From contig NZ_BDQM01000031.1 of assembly GCF_002207865.1 (NCBI RefSeq), forward strand, positions 1 to 41,949: 41,949 nucleotides of DNA. Reading direction: 5' to 3'. The notes below the pieces were generated by a model. The model made no database searches, was not told where the DNA came from, and saw only the letters and a list, made by a program, of their open reading frames with translations. The position numbers and the translations under genes were made by a program. The DNA is from Colwellia marinimaniae. Lineage in GTDB: Bacteria > Pseudomonadota > Gammaproteobacteria > Enterobacterales > Alteromonadaceae. Each line of letters begins with the position of its first letter. Within the stretch, counting starts at the first letter, position 1. Shown piece after piece: positions 26,667-35,970 of the stretch.

Positions 26667-27372
26667 TTTGCAATTTCGACGTGCTATATATGCCGATCCC
26701 AATAACCAAGATGCTGACACTATCGCGGCGCAGCAACAAGATCCAAGCAAAAAACAATTTGCCCAAGAAATTTGTCAATTAGATGAAAAAATCATGCGCG
26801 CATTACAGGTGCCAGTACCTGAAGGTTTAGCCGAAAAACTGATCTTACGTCAAACCTTGGCAAGTCACCAAGTGCAAAAGCGTAAAACGCGTGTGCATTT
26901 AGCGATAGCAGCCTCTGTCGCCATTGTTGGTGGCTTAATGCTTAACTTTATGCAGTTCTCCAGTGCTTATAACAATTTAGGGGATTATGCCCTAGCCCAT
27001 GTTTATCATGAGCAAGGCAGTTTTGCTAACAATGCTACTAGCCAAGTGACCTTAGCGTCATTAAACCAGAAGATGGCGACGTTTGATGGCAACTTCAGTC
27101 AATCCCTAGGCAAGTTGTTATTTGCCGATTATTGCCGTTTTGATGGTATGAAAAGTTTGCACTTAGTTTATCAAGGTAAAACCAGCCCTGTTACTGTCTT
27201 TATTGTCCCTAAAAATGAGCAATTAAGCTTTAGCCCTCATTTTAATGACAAAAAATTGTTTGGTAGCTCGCTTGAGTTTACTCACAGTAATATTATTGTC
27301 GTTGCTGATAAAAATGAGTCTTTAGGACAATGGCAACAAAAAATCAGTGAAACTGTGTCTTGGCTTATTTAA
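26659..27372 (+). CDS. DUF3379-type membrane protein, probable anti-sigma factor
   Basis: 237 residues. A cytoplasmic N-terminal part of 80 residues contains FAQEICQLDEKIMRAL, which resembles the anti-sigma start of this family. One membrane helix at 81-100 (HLAIAASVAIVGGLMLNFMQF) is followed by a periplasmic domain of about 135 residues with a single Cys (FADYCRFDG). It overlaps the sigma gene by 8 bases, a strong sign of coupled synthesis. The proposed role is to hold the sigma factor at the membrane until an envelope signal. The role is inferred; only the topology and operon are seen. Confidence 0.8.
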   Translation: MDDLQFRRAIYADPNNQDADTIAAQQQDPSKKQFAQEICQLDEKIMRALQVPVPEGLAEKLILRQTLASHQVQKRKTRVHLAIAASVAIVGGLMLNFMQFSSAYNNLGDYALAHVYHEQGSFANNATSQVTLASLNQKMATFDGNFSQSLGKLLFADYCRFDGMKSLHLVYQGKTSPVTVFIVPKNEQLSFSPHFNDKKLFGSSLEFTHSNIIVVADKNESLGQWQQKISETVSWLI

Positions 27373-27379
27373 TCTTGCA

Positions 27380-27434
27380 ATAAAAAAGCCCTGCTGTCGC
27401 TGTCTTATTAACAGTGATAGCAGGGCTTTTTTGT
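27380..27434. terminator. bidirectional terminator between the sigma operon and the S9 peptidase
   Basis: A near-perfect hairpin, AAAAAAGCCCTGCTGTCGCTGT facing ACAGTGATAGCAGGGCTTTTTT, with A-run and T-run on either side. It serves the two convergent transcripts. Confidence 0.95.
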
Positions 27435-27535
27435 CTTCATCATACGACGATTAGAATGGTCGTGTTTATAAGTGCGATACAAAAAGCGCGGTACAAAAGT
27501 CAAACATATGACTTATGCACCGCACAAAGACTAGT

Positions 27536-29995
27536 CTATAACGTGTTTTCAAATAACTTATAGATACGACGGTACTCATCTAACCACGAGCTTGGTTGCA
27601 CAAAACCATGTGGCTCTACCGGATAAATAGCTGTTTCAAAATTTTCTTTCTCAAGTTCAATCAAGCGTTGTACTAAACGTACGGTATCTTCAAAAAAGAC
27701 ATTGTCATCAACCATAGGCGCATTGATGAGTAAGGGTTTATTCAGTCCTTCAGCAAAATAAATCGGTGAACTGCGTTCATAGGCTATGGCATCATCTTCA
27801 GGAGTATTTAAAATATTGGCAGTATAACCATGGTTATAATAAGCCCAGTCAGACACTAAGCGAATTGCCGCCCCTGAAGCAAATAAATCAGGGTCGGTAA
27901 ATAGAGACATCAGCGTTAAGAAGCCACCATAAGAGCCACCATAAGTACCAACACGCTTGGCATCAACATTGGCATTTTCAATGAGCCAATTAACACCATC
28001 ACGCATATCTTCTACTTCCACTTTGCCCATATGACGGTATATCGCGGTACGCCAATCTCGTCCATAACCGGCTGAGGCGCGGTAATCCATGTCAATAACC
28101 ACATAACCTTGTTGAACTAACATGGAATGGAACATATATTCACGGAAATAACCTGACCAACCCAAGTGAGAATTTTGTAGGTAGCCGGCACCATGAGTAA
28201 ACATAACAGCACGATTTTTATCGGCAGTTTTATCAAAGTTTTTAGGTAAATATACTTTTGAATAAATTGGCTGTTTTTGTTTACTTGAAGGTATAGCAAC
28301 AACCGTTGGTGCCGCCCAAGGCATAGCCAAAAATTGCTTAGATACCGTATAAGTAATGCGCTTAGCAGTGCCTACCGCATTTATATTTTGCACATATAGC
28401 TCAGGCGGCATAGTAACGGTAGAATGCTCAATTAACAGTTTTGATTCATCTGGGCTAAGCACATAATCGTTTTTACCCCCTAAGTCTGTTAATGCAATTA
28501 GATTCTTAGCCATATCCACTTGGTATATTTCATAAATACCTGGGTGTTTTTTATTGGCTTTAAAAATAAAGTGCTGATTATCTTGCGTTAGCGTAACACT
28601 GCTCACTTCAAAGGCACCAGACGTTAGCTTAACCGCCTTAGCGTTTAAATTTTTGTGATATAAATGAGAATAGCCAGACTCTTCCGATAAGTAATAAAGG
28701 CTGGCGTTATTATCAGCATTTAACCAACCAAATTCATTAAAGTTCCAGTTAATCCAAGCATCATCATGGAGTTTATGTTGGCTAACTAAGGTATTATCAG
28801 AGAAATTAACCGTGGTTAACCAACGTGTTTTGTTGTCCCAAGCCTCTAACATTATCGCCAGGTGTTGACCGTCTTCGCTCCACTTAATGGGGTTATACAT
28901 ACCAAGCACATGAATGTTACGCGCTTTTTTCTCCGACTTATATTTCTTGCCAGCACGAGCATAGTTTTCCGCTTTAACACTCGCTAAAACATCTTCATCA
29001 AAACCCGGTAGGCTGTCATAACTTAAAGCTTGTTGTGTACCTGTTACTAAATCAAGTATAAAAAGTTGTTCTTTATACTGTCGGTTGTTGGCTACACGAG
29101 CACGTACTTTTTTAGCGACAATAACACCCTCTTTAGTAATGTAATTAGGCATAATATCGCTTTTATCACGGCTAGATTTTGCCAAGGCTATGCTGACCAA
29201 TAATTTATCACCTGCTGGTGACAGGCTAGCATAGGCTACTTTATTATCTTTACCAAAATAAAATTTACTGTCGGTTACCGCAGAGTTTTCAGCGGCTAAA
29301 CGCTGTTTTTGCGCGTGCTTTAACTGCGCATTTCTCTGCTGTAAGGCAATATATGCAATGAGCTTATGCTGCTCTTTAGCTAGGTAGCTTTTTGGCTCGG
29401 TGACGCCCGCGGGTTTGTCTGACATGTGCAAACTTGCCAATTCTTTAATTTGACCTGTTTGGCTATTGTGGCGATAAAAAACATTAGCCACTTGATAGGC
29501 AATATCGCCATTGGTCAAAAAGAATGCCTTACGCTCAGTGTTTGAGGTGAATGTTAGCTGTTTTACCGTATTACTCGCTAAGGTTTTAACAAAAACATCA
29601 CCATTAAAAGTATAAACTTTATGGGTACGCGCTTGATTGAACTTGGCATTTTTATCGGCAACTTTATGCTTAATCGATAAATCTACTGGCGAGGTCTTAC
29701 TACTATTAGCCAGATCCAGGGCATACAAATCACGTAAAGGGTTGCCTAATTGTTTTTGCTGATAATAGACAGTGTTACTATCATCGCCCCAATACCATGA
29801 TTCTGGTGCACGACCAAACCAATCAGGGTCTGCCATCACTTGCTCTAAGGTAATAATAGTGCTTGCTTGTGCGTTAACTGCCACAGTACTGGGCACTTTG
29901 TCTGGCGCAGAGGTATTAAGCTGTTCACTAAGCTGAGTATTACTACAAGCGGCTAATGAAAAGCTAAGCGCTACGGCAATGAGTTGTATTTTCAT
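27536..29995 (-). CDS. S9 family prolyl-peptidase lipoprotein (dipeptidyl peptidase-like)
   Basis: 819 residues from the ATG at 29995. An upstream in-frame Met at 30061 is unlikely because this Met begins a classic lipoprotein signal, MKIQLIAVALSFSLAAC, with lipobox LAAC and Cys17 as the lipid anchor. A beta-propeller-like region follows to about 560. The alpha/beta-hydrolase end has the nucleophile motif GGSYGG with Ser near 687, the acid in VDDNV, and the His in EPHGF near 800. The family cleaves short peptides, often after proline. It is an envelope protein, probably periplasmic or on the outer membrane. Divergent from the YchJ-like gene. Confidence 0.9.
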   Translation of the reverse strand: MKIQLIAVALSFSLAACSNTQLSEQLNTSAPDKVPSTVAVNAQASTIITLEQVMADPDWFGRAPESWYWGDDSNTVYYQQKQLGNPLRDLYALDLANSSKTSPVDLSIKHKVADKNAKFNQARTHKVYTFNGDVFVKTLASNTVKQLTFTSNTERKAFFLTNGDIAYQVANVFYRHNSQTGQIKELASLHMSDKPAGVTEPKSYLAKEQHKLIAYIALQQRNAQLKHAQKQRLAAENSAVTDSKFYFGKDNKVAYASLSPAGDKLLVSIALAKSSRDKSDIMPNYITKEGVIVAKKVRARVANNRQYKEQLFILDLVTGTQQALSYDSLPGFDEDVLASVKAENYARAGKKYKSEKKARNIHVLGMYNPIKWSEDGQHLAIMLEAWDNKTRWLTTVNFSDNTLVSQHKLHDDAWINWNFNEFGWLNADNNASLYYLSEESGYSHLYHKNLNAKAVKLTSGAFEVSSVTLTQDNQHFIFKANKKHPGIYEIYQVDMAKNLIALTDLGGKNDYVLSPDESKLLIEHSTVTMPPELYVQNINAVGTAKRITYTVSKQFLAMPWAAPTVVAIPSSKQKQPIYSKVYLPKNFDKTADKNRAVMFTHGAGYLQNSHLGWSGYFREYMFHSMLVQQGYVVIDMDYRASAGYGRDWRTAIYRHMGKVEVEDMRDGVNWLIENANVDAKRVGTYGGSYGGFLTLMSLFTDPDLFASGAAIRLVSDWAYYNHGYTANILNTPEDDAIAYERSSPIYFAEGLNKPLLINAPMVDDNVFFEDTVRLVQRLIELEKENFETAIYPVEPHGFVQPSSWLDEYRRIYKLFENTL

Positions 29996-30249
29996 AAAAT
30001 AAATTCTTTTGTTGAGTTTTTTTGTTAAAGAATAAATGCAGAGTGCCAAGTTAACGCACACACTGACTGCTCTGCTGTTATATTAAATTAGTGTAATTAA
30101 GTTAGCTTTACTCTGAGGCGTTATCCTAATCGAAAATAAAATAAAATAAAATAAAGGGTAAGATAAAACGACCAATACCGTTTTATATGCGTTAAAAAAA
30201 CGCTAAAATAACAGGCTTTACTGATACTACCATCATTGGACACTTTGTT

Positions 30250-30747
30250 ATGCTTTGCCCGTGCGGTTCAACCTTATTATTTAATGCTTGTTGCCAACTT
30301 TATATTACACAACAGCAGCAACCCAGCACGGCTGAGCAATTGATGCGCTCACGCTTTAGTGCCTACGCAACAAAAAATGGTCAATATATTTTTGCTACCT
30401 ATGGCGCTGCTCAGCAACTAAAGCAGTCGCTAGGAGAAATTCAAGCGTGGGCGGATGAATGTTTGTGGTTGGCGTTAAAAATACATGCCAGTAGTAAAAA
30501 CACGGTAGAATTTTCAGCCTATTATGTCGTCGATAATACCTTATGGGAATTACGAGAAAAGTCTAATTTTACTGTTGAAGAAAACCAGTGGCGCTACCTT
30601 GATGGTGACATTACTGAGCATAACCAGATAAAGAAAATTAAACGCAATGAACTATGCCCATGTAACCAATATGCAACAGCTTGGTCCGCTAAAAAAGGCA
30701 AAAAGTTTAAACAGTGCTGTGCTAAATCGCAGGTTCGATCATTCTAA
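30250..30747 (+). CDS. ychJ: YchJ/UPF0225 family protein with SEC-C motifs
   Basis: 165 residues against about 152 in E. coli YchJ. It has an N-terminal SEC-C-type zinc motif (CPCGS...CC, residues 3-15), a central NTF2-like region and a second Cys-rich motif at the C-terminus. The last motif is unusual: CPCNQYATAWSAKKGKKFKQCC has an insertion where typical copies read CPCGSGKKYKKCC. It still has the C-x-C...CC ligands. Function of the family is unknown; zinc binding and a chaperone or protein-quality role are suggested by the SEC-C motif. It starts 188 bases from the divergent S9 gene frame. Confidence 0.85.
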   Translation: MLCPCGSTLLFNACCQLYITQQQQPSTAEQLMRSRFSAYATKNGQYIFATYGAAQQLKQSLGEIQAWADECLWLALKIHASSKNTVEFSAYYVVDNTLWELREKSNFTVEENQWRYLDGDITEHNQIKKIKRNELCPCNQYATAWSAKKGKKFKQCCAKSQVRSF

Positions 30748-30753
30748 CTAGGC

Positions 30754-31404
30754 TTAGTTAAGTAGTGGTGCTTTAATGAGTGCTTGCTGAATGCCATCTA
30801 ACCAGGCCTGAGCATTGAAGTTCAGTGGCTGACTAAGCGGTTTATCCGCCTCGTTATTCGTTCCAGGCTTAGCTGGTGTTGCCGCTGCGGTGATTTGCCT
30901 GTGCTTAAGCTGAGTAAATAAACTGGTATTTTGCAGCACTTGCGTGTCGATATGGCTTTTATCATCACGAAAAGCTAACGGTTTAGCTTTCATCGCGTTA
31001 GTTAAATGTATATTGGCTAAATCGTTATCGACAATCGTTTGTACTTGGTTGAATTGCTTAACATCCTCTGGTGCAGACAGTGCTAAAGGTGCTGATGCAG
31101 CTAGGTTGAATTTTTTTCTCAAGGCAATATTACTTAAGTCTGCCGTTATAGGCTCGGCTGCTTGAGGTAATAAAAATTGGCTTTGTTCACGGACATCATC
31201 CGTTAACATTGCCAGCATCAAGGTAAAGTCTGCACGACGTGTTTGTCCAACACTTTCATTCAACTGCTCACCAAGTTGCAATTCATGTAGCAATACATTA
31301 GTGACTGAAAAATCAGTGACCAAATGCTCAGCACTGCTCTTACTCACTTCATTATCTGGAGCGAAATTATTGCTTGAAAACTGTGGTGATAGCTCTACGG
31401 CCAC
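30754..31404 (-). CDS. hypothetical protein, VC2046/SO_2500-like
   Basis: 216 residues, no membrane segment. The middle part (LLHELQLGEQLNESVGQTRRADFTLMLAMLTDDVREQSQFLLP) resembles the gammaproteobacterial VC2046 family (PF11993), whose function is not established. I recognise the pattern with moderate certainty. The start is GTG at 31404. An in-frame stop at 31417-31419 rules out longer starts, and the only ribosome-site candidate (AAGAG, 31414-31418 on the minus strand) is buried in a perfect three-way-junction inverted repeat. It lies downstream of the rstA-rstB genes on the same strand and ends 7 bases from the convergent ychJ stop. Confidence 0.6.
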   Translation of the reverse strand: MAVELSPQFSSNNFAPDNEVSKSSAEHLVTDFSVTNVLLHELQLGEQLNESVGQTRRADFTLMLAMLTDDVREQSQFLLPQAAEPITADLSNIALRKKFNLAASAPLALSAPEDVKQFNQVQTIVDNDLANIHLTNAMKAKPLAFRDDKSHIDTQVLQNTSLFTQLKHRQITAAATPAKPGTNNEADKPLSQPLNFNAQAWLDGIQQALIKAPLLN

Positions 31405-31409
31405 TGCGC

Positions 31410-31481
31410 TATGCTCTTATTTATGCCTTGATAAATAAGTTATCGGCTAAAAGTAAAAAACATTTAGCCGATAAGAGCATA
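31410..31481 (-). promoter_or_regulatory. three-way-junction leader or cruciform before the VC2046-like gene
   Basis: Three perfectly paired stems are packed without linker bases: an outer stem of 6 bp (31410-31415 with 31476-31481), hairpin 1 of 8 bp (31416-31423 with 31432-31439, loop of 8), and hairpin 2 of 12 bp (31440-31451 with 31463-31474, loop of 11). On the minus strand it ends 5 bases before the GTG start, and the AAGAG ribosome-site candidate lies within its paired strands. It could act as a translation switch, a thermosensor, a processing site or a protein-binding cruciform. The pairing is seen; the function is inference. Confidence 0.6.
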
Positions 31482-31598
31482 AATTTACAATTAATTATTA
31501 CACTGCTTTATTAAGCGATTTTATGGCCAATAATTATTACCTTTGAGCACTACGTTTAAGTACTACTTTTACTTACCGCTGATAATAGTTAAGTTAAG

Positions 31599-32888
31599 TT
31601 AAGTCACTTGCTTTATTGGCCACGTAAGTGTGAAGGACGCACCACCAAGCTCACTATCACCGATAGCTGCATGCCCTTGATGCCACTCCATAATGCGAGC
31701 AACAATAGCTAAACCTAAACCAAAACCACCGGTTTCACGGTTTCTTGATTGATCGCCACGTGAAAATGCATCAAAAATAACTTTCTTAAATTCATCAGAA
31801 ACACCATCACCATTATCTTCAACACAAATTTGGCATTGTTCATTTTCTAATGACAGTGTCACTCTCACTTGGCCATTACCATACTTAATGGCGTTGCTAA
31901 TAAAGTTATTAACCGCCCTATCGATAAAGTGGTCATCACAACAAACAAGGTTATTCGGCAGTTTATTAATAAACTCTATCGAGCTGACAAACTGATCATG
32001 ACTGGCTATTTGTAAGCTCACTAACTCGTTCAAGTCAGTACGGCTAAAGTTCAGTTCAGGTTTGTCATTATCAAAAGCAGCATATATAAGCATTTCATTG
32101 ATCAGCTCTTCTAATTCACGCACATCATTACTAATTTGTTGCTGGTACTTTTTTCTTTTTTCATCATCTTTAATTGTGTCAAGCATCTGTAAAGCAAATT
32201 TGGTTCGCGCTAAAGGCGTTCGTAACTCATGGGACACGGCATTGGTTAACTCTTTATGGGCTTCAATTAAACGTCGAATACGCGCTGCCATCATATTAAA
32301 GGAGGAAATCATCGGCGCTATCATGGTTGATTTTGCCGCAGGGGCCTTACTATCAAAATTTCCTTGACCAAACTCCTTGGTCGCTTTTTTTAATAATTCT
32401 AAATCCCGTGACATCGGCCATAACCAAATAAAAATGATAACGCCAAAACAGGCTAATATTAACACGCGGTAAATGGCCTTTAATCTGGGCCTAGTTGGCA
32501 TTTTTACCGGACCTAAGGTAAGAACAGAGTCGGAGCCTTTAAGTAAATAATGCAGTACGACATTACCATCAAAATAATAAATATGGGTATTAGTATGTGT
32601 TAACGAATTATGTTCGGTGTGATCTATGGCATCAACTTCTGCTAAAGACATGAGTTTTAAAGGTAGTTCCCATTTTTCTCCGGCACCCGAAACTATATCC
32701 TGCCATTCGTTTTCTGGATGCTTTTGAACATAATCCCCTAAGGCCATCATCATGGTTTTATAACCGGTATAGGATTCAATATCTTGCTCTAGATAAGATG
32801 CCCACACTTCATCGAGTGCCCAAGAAAAAATGATAAAAGTGGATATGATAAAGAAATAGAGATTAAAAAACGAACGACCTAATTTCAT
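31599..32888 (-). CDS. rstB: sensor histidine kinase, RstB-like
   Basis: 429 residues, inner membrane. Helices lie at 7-25 and 138-158, with a periplasmic sensor of about 110 residues between them, then a HAMP region, a HisKA dimer domain with AVSHELRTPLARTKFAL (His220) and an ATPase domain with N box (NNFISNAIKYG), G1 box (EDNGDG) and G2 box (GGFGLGLAIV). The single-domain periplasmic part fits RstB, which in enterics is activated by acid and low magnesium. The signal here is unknown. It is downstream of rstA, but a terminator-like hairpin lies between them. The stop region carries a short TTAAG tandem repeat. Confidence 0.88.
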   Translation of the reverse strand: MKLGRSFFNLYFFIISTFIIFSWALDEVWASYLEQDIESYTGYKTMMMALGDYVQKHPENEWQDIVSGAGEKWELPLKLMSLAEVDAIDHTEHNSLTHTNTHIYYFDGNVVLHYLLKGSDSVLTLGPVKMPTRPRLKAIYRVLILACFGVIIFIWLWPMSRDLELLKKATKEFGQGNFDSKAPAAKSTMIAPMISSFNMMAARIRRLIEAHKELTNAVSHELRTPLARTKFALQMLDTIKDDEKRKKYQQQISNDVRELEELINEMLIYAAFDNDKPELNFSRTDLNELVSLQIASHDQFVSSIEFINKLPNNLVCCDDHFIDRAVNNFISNAIKYGNGQVRVTLSLENEQCQICVEDNGDGVSDEFKKVIFDAFSRGDQSRNRETGGFGLGLAIVARIMEWHQGHAAIGDSELGGASFTLTWPIKQVT

Positions 32889-32933
32889 TAATGTGCCTTA
32901 ATTAACAGAATGGAGTAAAAGTAAGCTTAAGAA

Positions 32934-32971
32934 AAAGGCTTTGTCACTGGCAAGAAGTAAACAAAGCCTTG
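32934..32971 (-). terminator. terminator or attenuator between rstA and rstB
   Basis: A ten-base perfect stem, AAGGCTTTGT with ACAAAGCCTT, and a 16-base loop. Read on the minus strand it is followed by TTTTTCTT, so it is a typical factor-independent terminator. It lies about 45 bases upstream of the rstB start and about 90 bases after the rstA stop. Confidence 0.8.
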
Positions 32972-33058
32972 ATATTTTAGTGGTTATATAGCAATTACCA
33001 GTAAAACCTGCACTTTGAGTGCAAATGGCTAATGGCTACAGTGACCTATCCCCTAGAG

Positions 33059-33781
33059 CTAGCCCCATGCGTCTGGCACAAATAAGTAACCCTGGCCCCA
33101 AATAGTCTTGATCCTAAATGGCGTTTCAGTGCTGTCATGTAATTTTTTACGTAAGCGAGAAATTCGCACATCAACACTTCTGTCTAAGCCATCATATTCA
33201 CGGCCAATTACCGCTTTATAGATATAATCTCGATTTTGTACTTCACCTGATTTACTGGCCAGTAACCATAATAAATCAAATTCTTGGCTGGTTAGGTCAA
33301 TATTTTCACCTTGCAAAGTCACTTTACGTGAGGCTTTACTGATAAATAAACCACCACAGTTAATTTCAGCTTTCTCTTCATTTTGGTTAGGTAAATCGCC
33401 GCGACGTAATAAGGCGTTAACTCGCGCTAATAATACTCGCGGTTCAACTGGCTTGATAACATAATCATCAGCGCCAATTTCTAAGCCTAACACTTGGTCA
33501 AAATCAGTACTTTTTGCTGTTAACATTAATATCGGGCCGGTAAATTCTGGGCGTAAATCACGGCAAACACCAAAGCCATCTTTACCGGGTAACATTACAT
33601 CTAAAATAATGATATCTGGCGAGAAAAGCTTTACCCGTTTAGCAACGGTATCACCACGATACTCTTGCTTAACATGAAAGCCTTCATTGGTTAAAAAGTC
33701 GGTGACTAAATCGGATAATTGACGATCATCTTCAACCAATAATATTTTTTTTACGTTTGGGTTACTATCTGGCATATACAT
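33059..33781 (-). CDS. rstA: response regulator, RstA-like (OmpR/PhoB family)
   Basis: 240 residues. The receiver domain at about 12-125 has the acidic pair VEDD, the phospho-acceptor Asp61 in ILDVMLPG, and KPVEP near 113. The C-terminal winged helix at about 145-235 has LTSQEFDLLWLLA and SVDVRISRLRKKL. It is a transcription factor phosphorylated by the kinase encoded just downstream. It ends about 170 bases before rstB. The start could be Met1 or Met3. The target genes are not visible. Confidence 0.9.
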   Translation of the reverse strand: MYMPDSNPNVKKILLVEDDRQLSDLVTDFLTNEGFHVKQEYRGDTVAKRVKLFSPDIIILDVMLPGKDGFGVCRDLRPEFTGPILMLTAKSTDFDQVLGLEIGADDYVIKPVEPRVLLARVNALLRRGDLPNQNEEKAEINCGGLFISKASRKVTLQGENIDLTSQEFDLLWLLASKSGEVQNRDYIYKAVIGREYDGLDRSVDVRISRLRKKLHDSTETPFRIKTIWGQGYLFVPDAWG

Positions 33782-34252
33782 TTCCTTATTTAATACGTGT
33801 TATTTATGCTATTGATAAATAACGGTACGAATAACGGTACTGATAACTGTATTAACAGTTATGTTGTGTTGCTCATTTAGGCTTAGCTTAAACAAGTTAT
33901 TACGGTTAAACAATAGCCTCTACCAGTTGTTACGTTTAAATTACACTTTATAACATCAAGGGCTGTGGCTAACGTTCACACTAACGGAGTTAAAAAACGT
34001 CAAAATCGCGCTACATCAGGCAGTTTGTCAGACCATGCTTAAGCATATATACCCGTTGCATATTCAGGAGCACAGCACACTCTTTGCGCCTTGTTATCTC
34101 AAAATTGTTCAATAGCAGAGACTAAAATGAAAATCCCACCGCACCTTGGTAAAATAAACCTTGCGAGACGATAGATAAACACGCAAGATCAACCGCTTAA
34201 TTTACCCAGCAATACATATCGATATTGTTCGCTAAAATTCATTAGGAATTCT
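33782..34252. other. divergent intergenic region between rstA and xthA
   Basis: About 470 bases without an open frame of note. It holds AT-rich sequence near rstA with near-repeats of TAACGGTAC, the likely promoters of both genes, and an AGGAA ribosome site at 34242-34246 for xthA. I see no RNA gene or strong hairpin. Confidence 0.45.
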
Positions 34253-35059
34253 ATGAAAATTATCAGTTTTAATATTAACGGCCTTCGTGCCCGTCTTCAC
34301 CAACTGCAAGCGATTATCGATAAACATCAACCCGATATTATTGGCTTACAAGAAATTAAGGTACATGATGAAGTTTTCCCTTTAGCAGCGGTTGAAGCCA
34401 TGGGTTACCATGTATATTTCCATGGTCAAAAAGCACATTATGGCGTCGCTATGTTATGTAAAAAAGCAGCAGATACCGTGCAGCGCGGTTTCCCTAGCGA
34501 TGATGATGAAGCACAACGCAGAATGATTATGGTAACAACTACCAACGATAAAGGTGAGAAAGTTACGGTATTAAATGGCTATTTTCCACAAGGCGAAAAT
34601 ATTAGCCACGAAACTAAATATCCCTACAAGCGCAAGTTCTACCAAGATTTAATGAACTACCTTAATGACAACCACACTAATGATGAAAATGTCATCGTCA
34701 TGGGCGATATCAATATTTCACCACTTGACCTTGATATAGGTATTGGCGAAGTTAACCGTAAACGTTGGTTGAAAAGTGGTAAATGTTCTTTCCAAGACGA
34801 AGAACGTCAATGGCTAAAAACCTTAATGGATTGGGGTTTTATTGATACTTTTAGAAAATTACACCCTGATACTAGTGAACGATATTCTTGGTTTGATTAT
34901 CGCTCACGTGGCTTTGATGATAACCGCGGCCTTCGTATTGATGTTGTTCTAGCAACTAAAGATATGGCAGCACAATGTATTGAAGCTGATATTGATTATG
35001 AATTACGCGGCATTGAGAAACCTTCAGATCATGCACCTATTTGGTCAACATTTTCTTAA
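34253..35059 (+). CDS. xthA: exodeoxyribonuclease III
   Basis: 268 residues, matching E. coli ExoIII (268). It is an AP endonuclease and 3'-5' exonuclease for base-excision repair. Metal and catalytic motifs are NINGLRAR at 7-14, GLQEIKV with the metal Glu at 34, [15 protein letters not shown] near 149-163, and the C-terminal SDHAPIW with catalytic Asp and His. RBS AGGAA before the ATG. It is followed 12 bases later by rlmA, so the two may be co-transcribed. Nothing odd. Confidence 0.96.
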   Translation: MKIISFNINGLRARLHQLQAIIDKHQPDIIGLQEIKVHDEVFPLAAVEAMGYHVYFHGQKAHYGVAMLCKKAADTVQRGFPSDDDEAQRRMIMVTTTNDKGEKVTVLNGYFPQGENISHETKYPYKRKFYQDLMNYLNDNHTNDENVIVMGDINISPLDLDIGIGEVNRKRWLKSGKCSFQDEERQWLKTLMDWGFIDTFRKLHPDTSERYSWFDYRSRGFDDNRGLRIDVVLATKDMAAQCIEADIDYELRGIEKPSDHAPIWSTFS

Positions 35060-35071
35060 GGTTCACTCTAC

Positions 35072-35887
35072 ATGCATACTGAAAACCTAGCGCAATACCG
35101 ATGCCCGCTTTGCCAACAAGCCTTGTTACTTACTGAAAAGAGCTACCGTTGTATAAATAAGCACAGCTTTGATCAAGCAAAACAAGGCTATGTAAACTTA
35201 TTGCCGGTTCAATTTAAGCACTCAAAAGAGCCTGGCGATAACAAGGCAATGGTACAAGCTAGACGGGCATTTTTAGATAAAGGCTATTACCAGCCCTTGC
35301 TTGACAGTATGTTAGCGCTCTATCAAAAGTATGGTGATAAAACCGCCGCCGTTTTTGATGCTGGCTGTGGTGAAGGTTTTTATACTCATCAGCATAAAAC
35401 TGAGCATAATAGTGTCTACGGCGTTGATATTGCCAAAGAAACGATAAAAATAGCCGCAAAACGCTATCAAGATTGTTTTTATAGCGTGGCAACACTTGCT
35501 GACTTGCCTTTTAATGATGGCCATTTTGGCTGGCTATATAGTGTTTACGCCCCCATTTTAGAAAATGAGTTTACTCGTATTTTACAAGACAAGGGTTATT
35601 TGTTGACGGTTACACCGGCCGATAACCATTTATTTGAGCTTAAAGCACTGATATATCGCCAGGCGAATAAACATGACACTGCAAAACAAGTAATTAAGCA
35701 ATTAACCTTGATTGAAGAACAACGCTTAAATTACCCGATGAACTTCTCTAATAGTGACGATGTGTTGAATTTATTAGCAATGACACCCTTTGCCTTTAAA
35801 GCCAGTAAAGAGTTAATTAACCAATTAAAGCAACAAAAAGAATTCAGTTGCCAAGCTGATTTTGTTCTGCGCTTATATCAAAAGTAA
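35072..35887 (+). CDS. rlmA: 23S rRNA (guanine-N1) methyltransferase RlmA
   Basis: 271 residues, like E. coli RlmA (269), which methylates G745 of 23S rRNA. The N-terminal zinc ribbon has Cys11, Cys14, Cys27 and His31 (RCPLC, RCINKH). This is followed by the family segment AKQGYVNLLP and the SAM motif VFDAGCGEGFYT near 95-106. The substrate specificity is inferred from family; the paralogue TlrB/RlmAII methylates G748. It follows xthA at 12 bases and is convergent with yfbV. Confidence 0.92.
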   Translation: MHTENLAQYRCPLCQQALLLTEKSYRCINKHSFDQAKQGYVNLLPVQFKHSKEPGDNKAMVQARRAFLDKGYYQPLLDSMLALYQKYGDKTAAVFDAGCGEGFYTHQHKTEHNSVYGVDIAKETIKIAAKRYQDCFYSVATLADLPFNDGHFGWLYSVYAPILENEFTRILQDKGYLLTVTPADNHLFELKALIYRQANKHDTAKQVIKQLTLIEEQRLNYPMNFSNSDDVLNLLAMTPFAFKASKELINQLKQQKEFSCQADFVLRLYQK

Positions 35888-35970
35888 TAATAATCAACAG
35901 TATGGATAATCGGGGAAGTCACTTTTATCACAACAAACGTTTACGCTAACAATAAACAAAGTAGCGAGAG

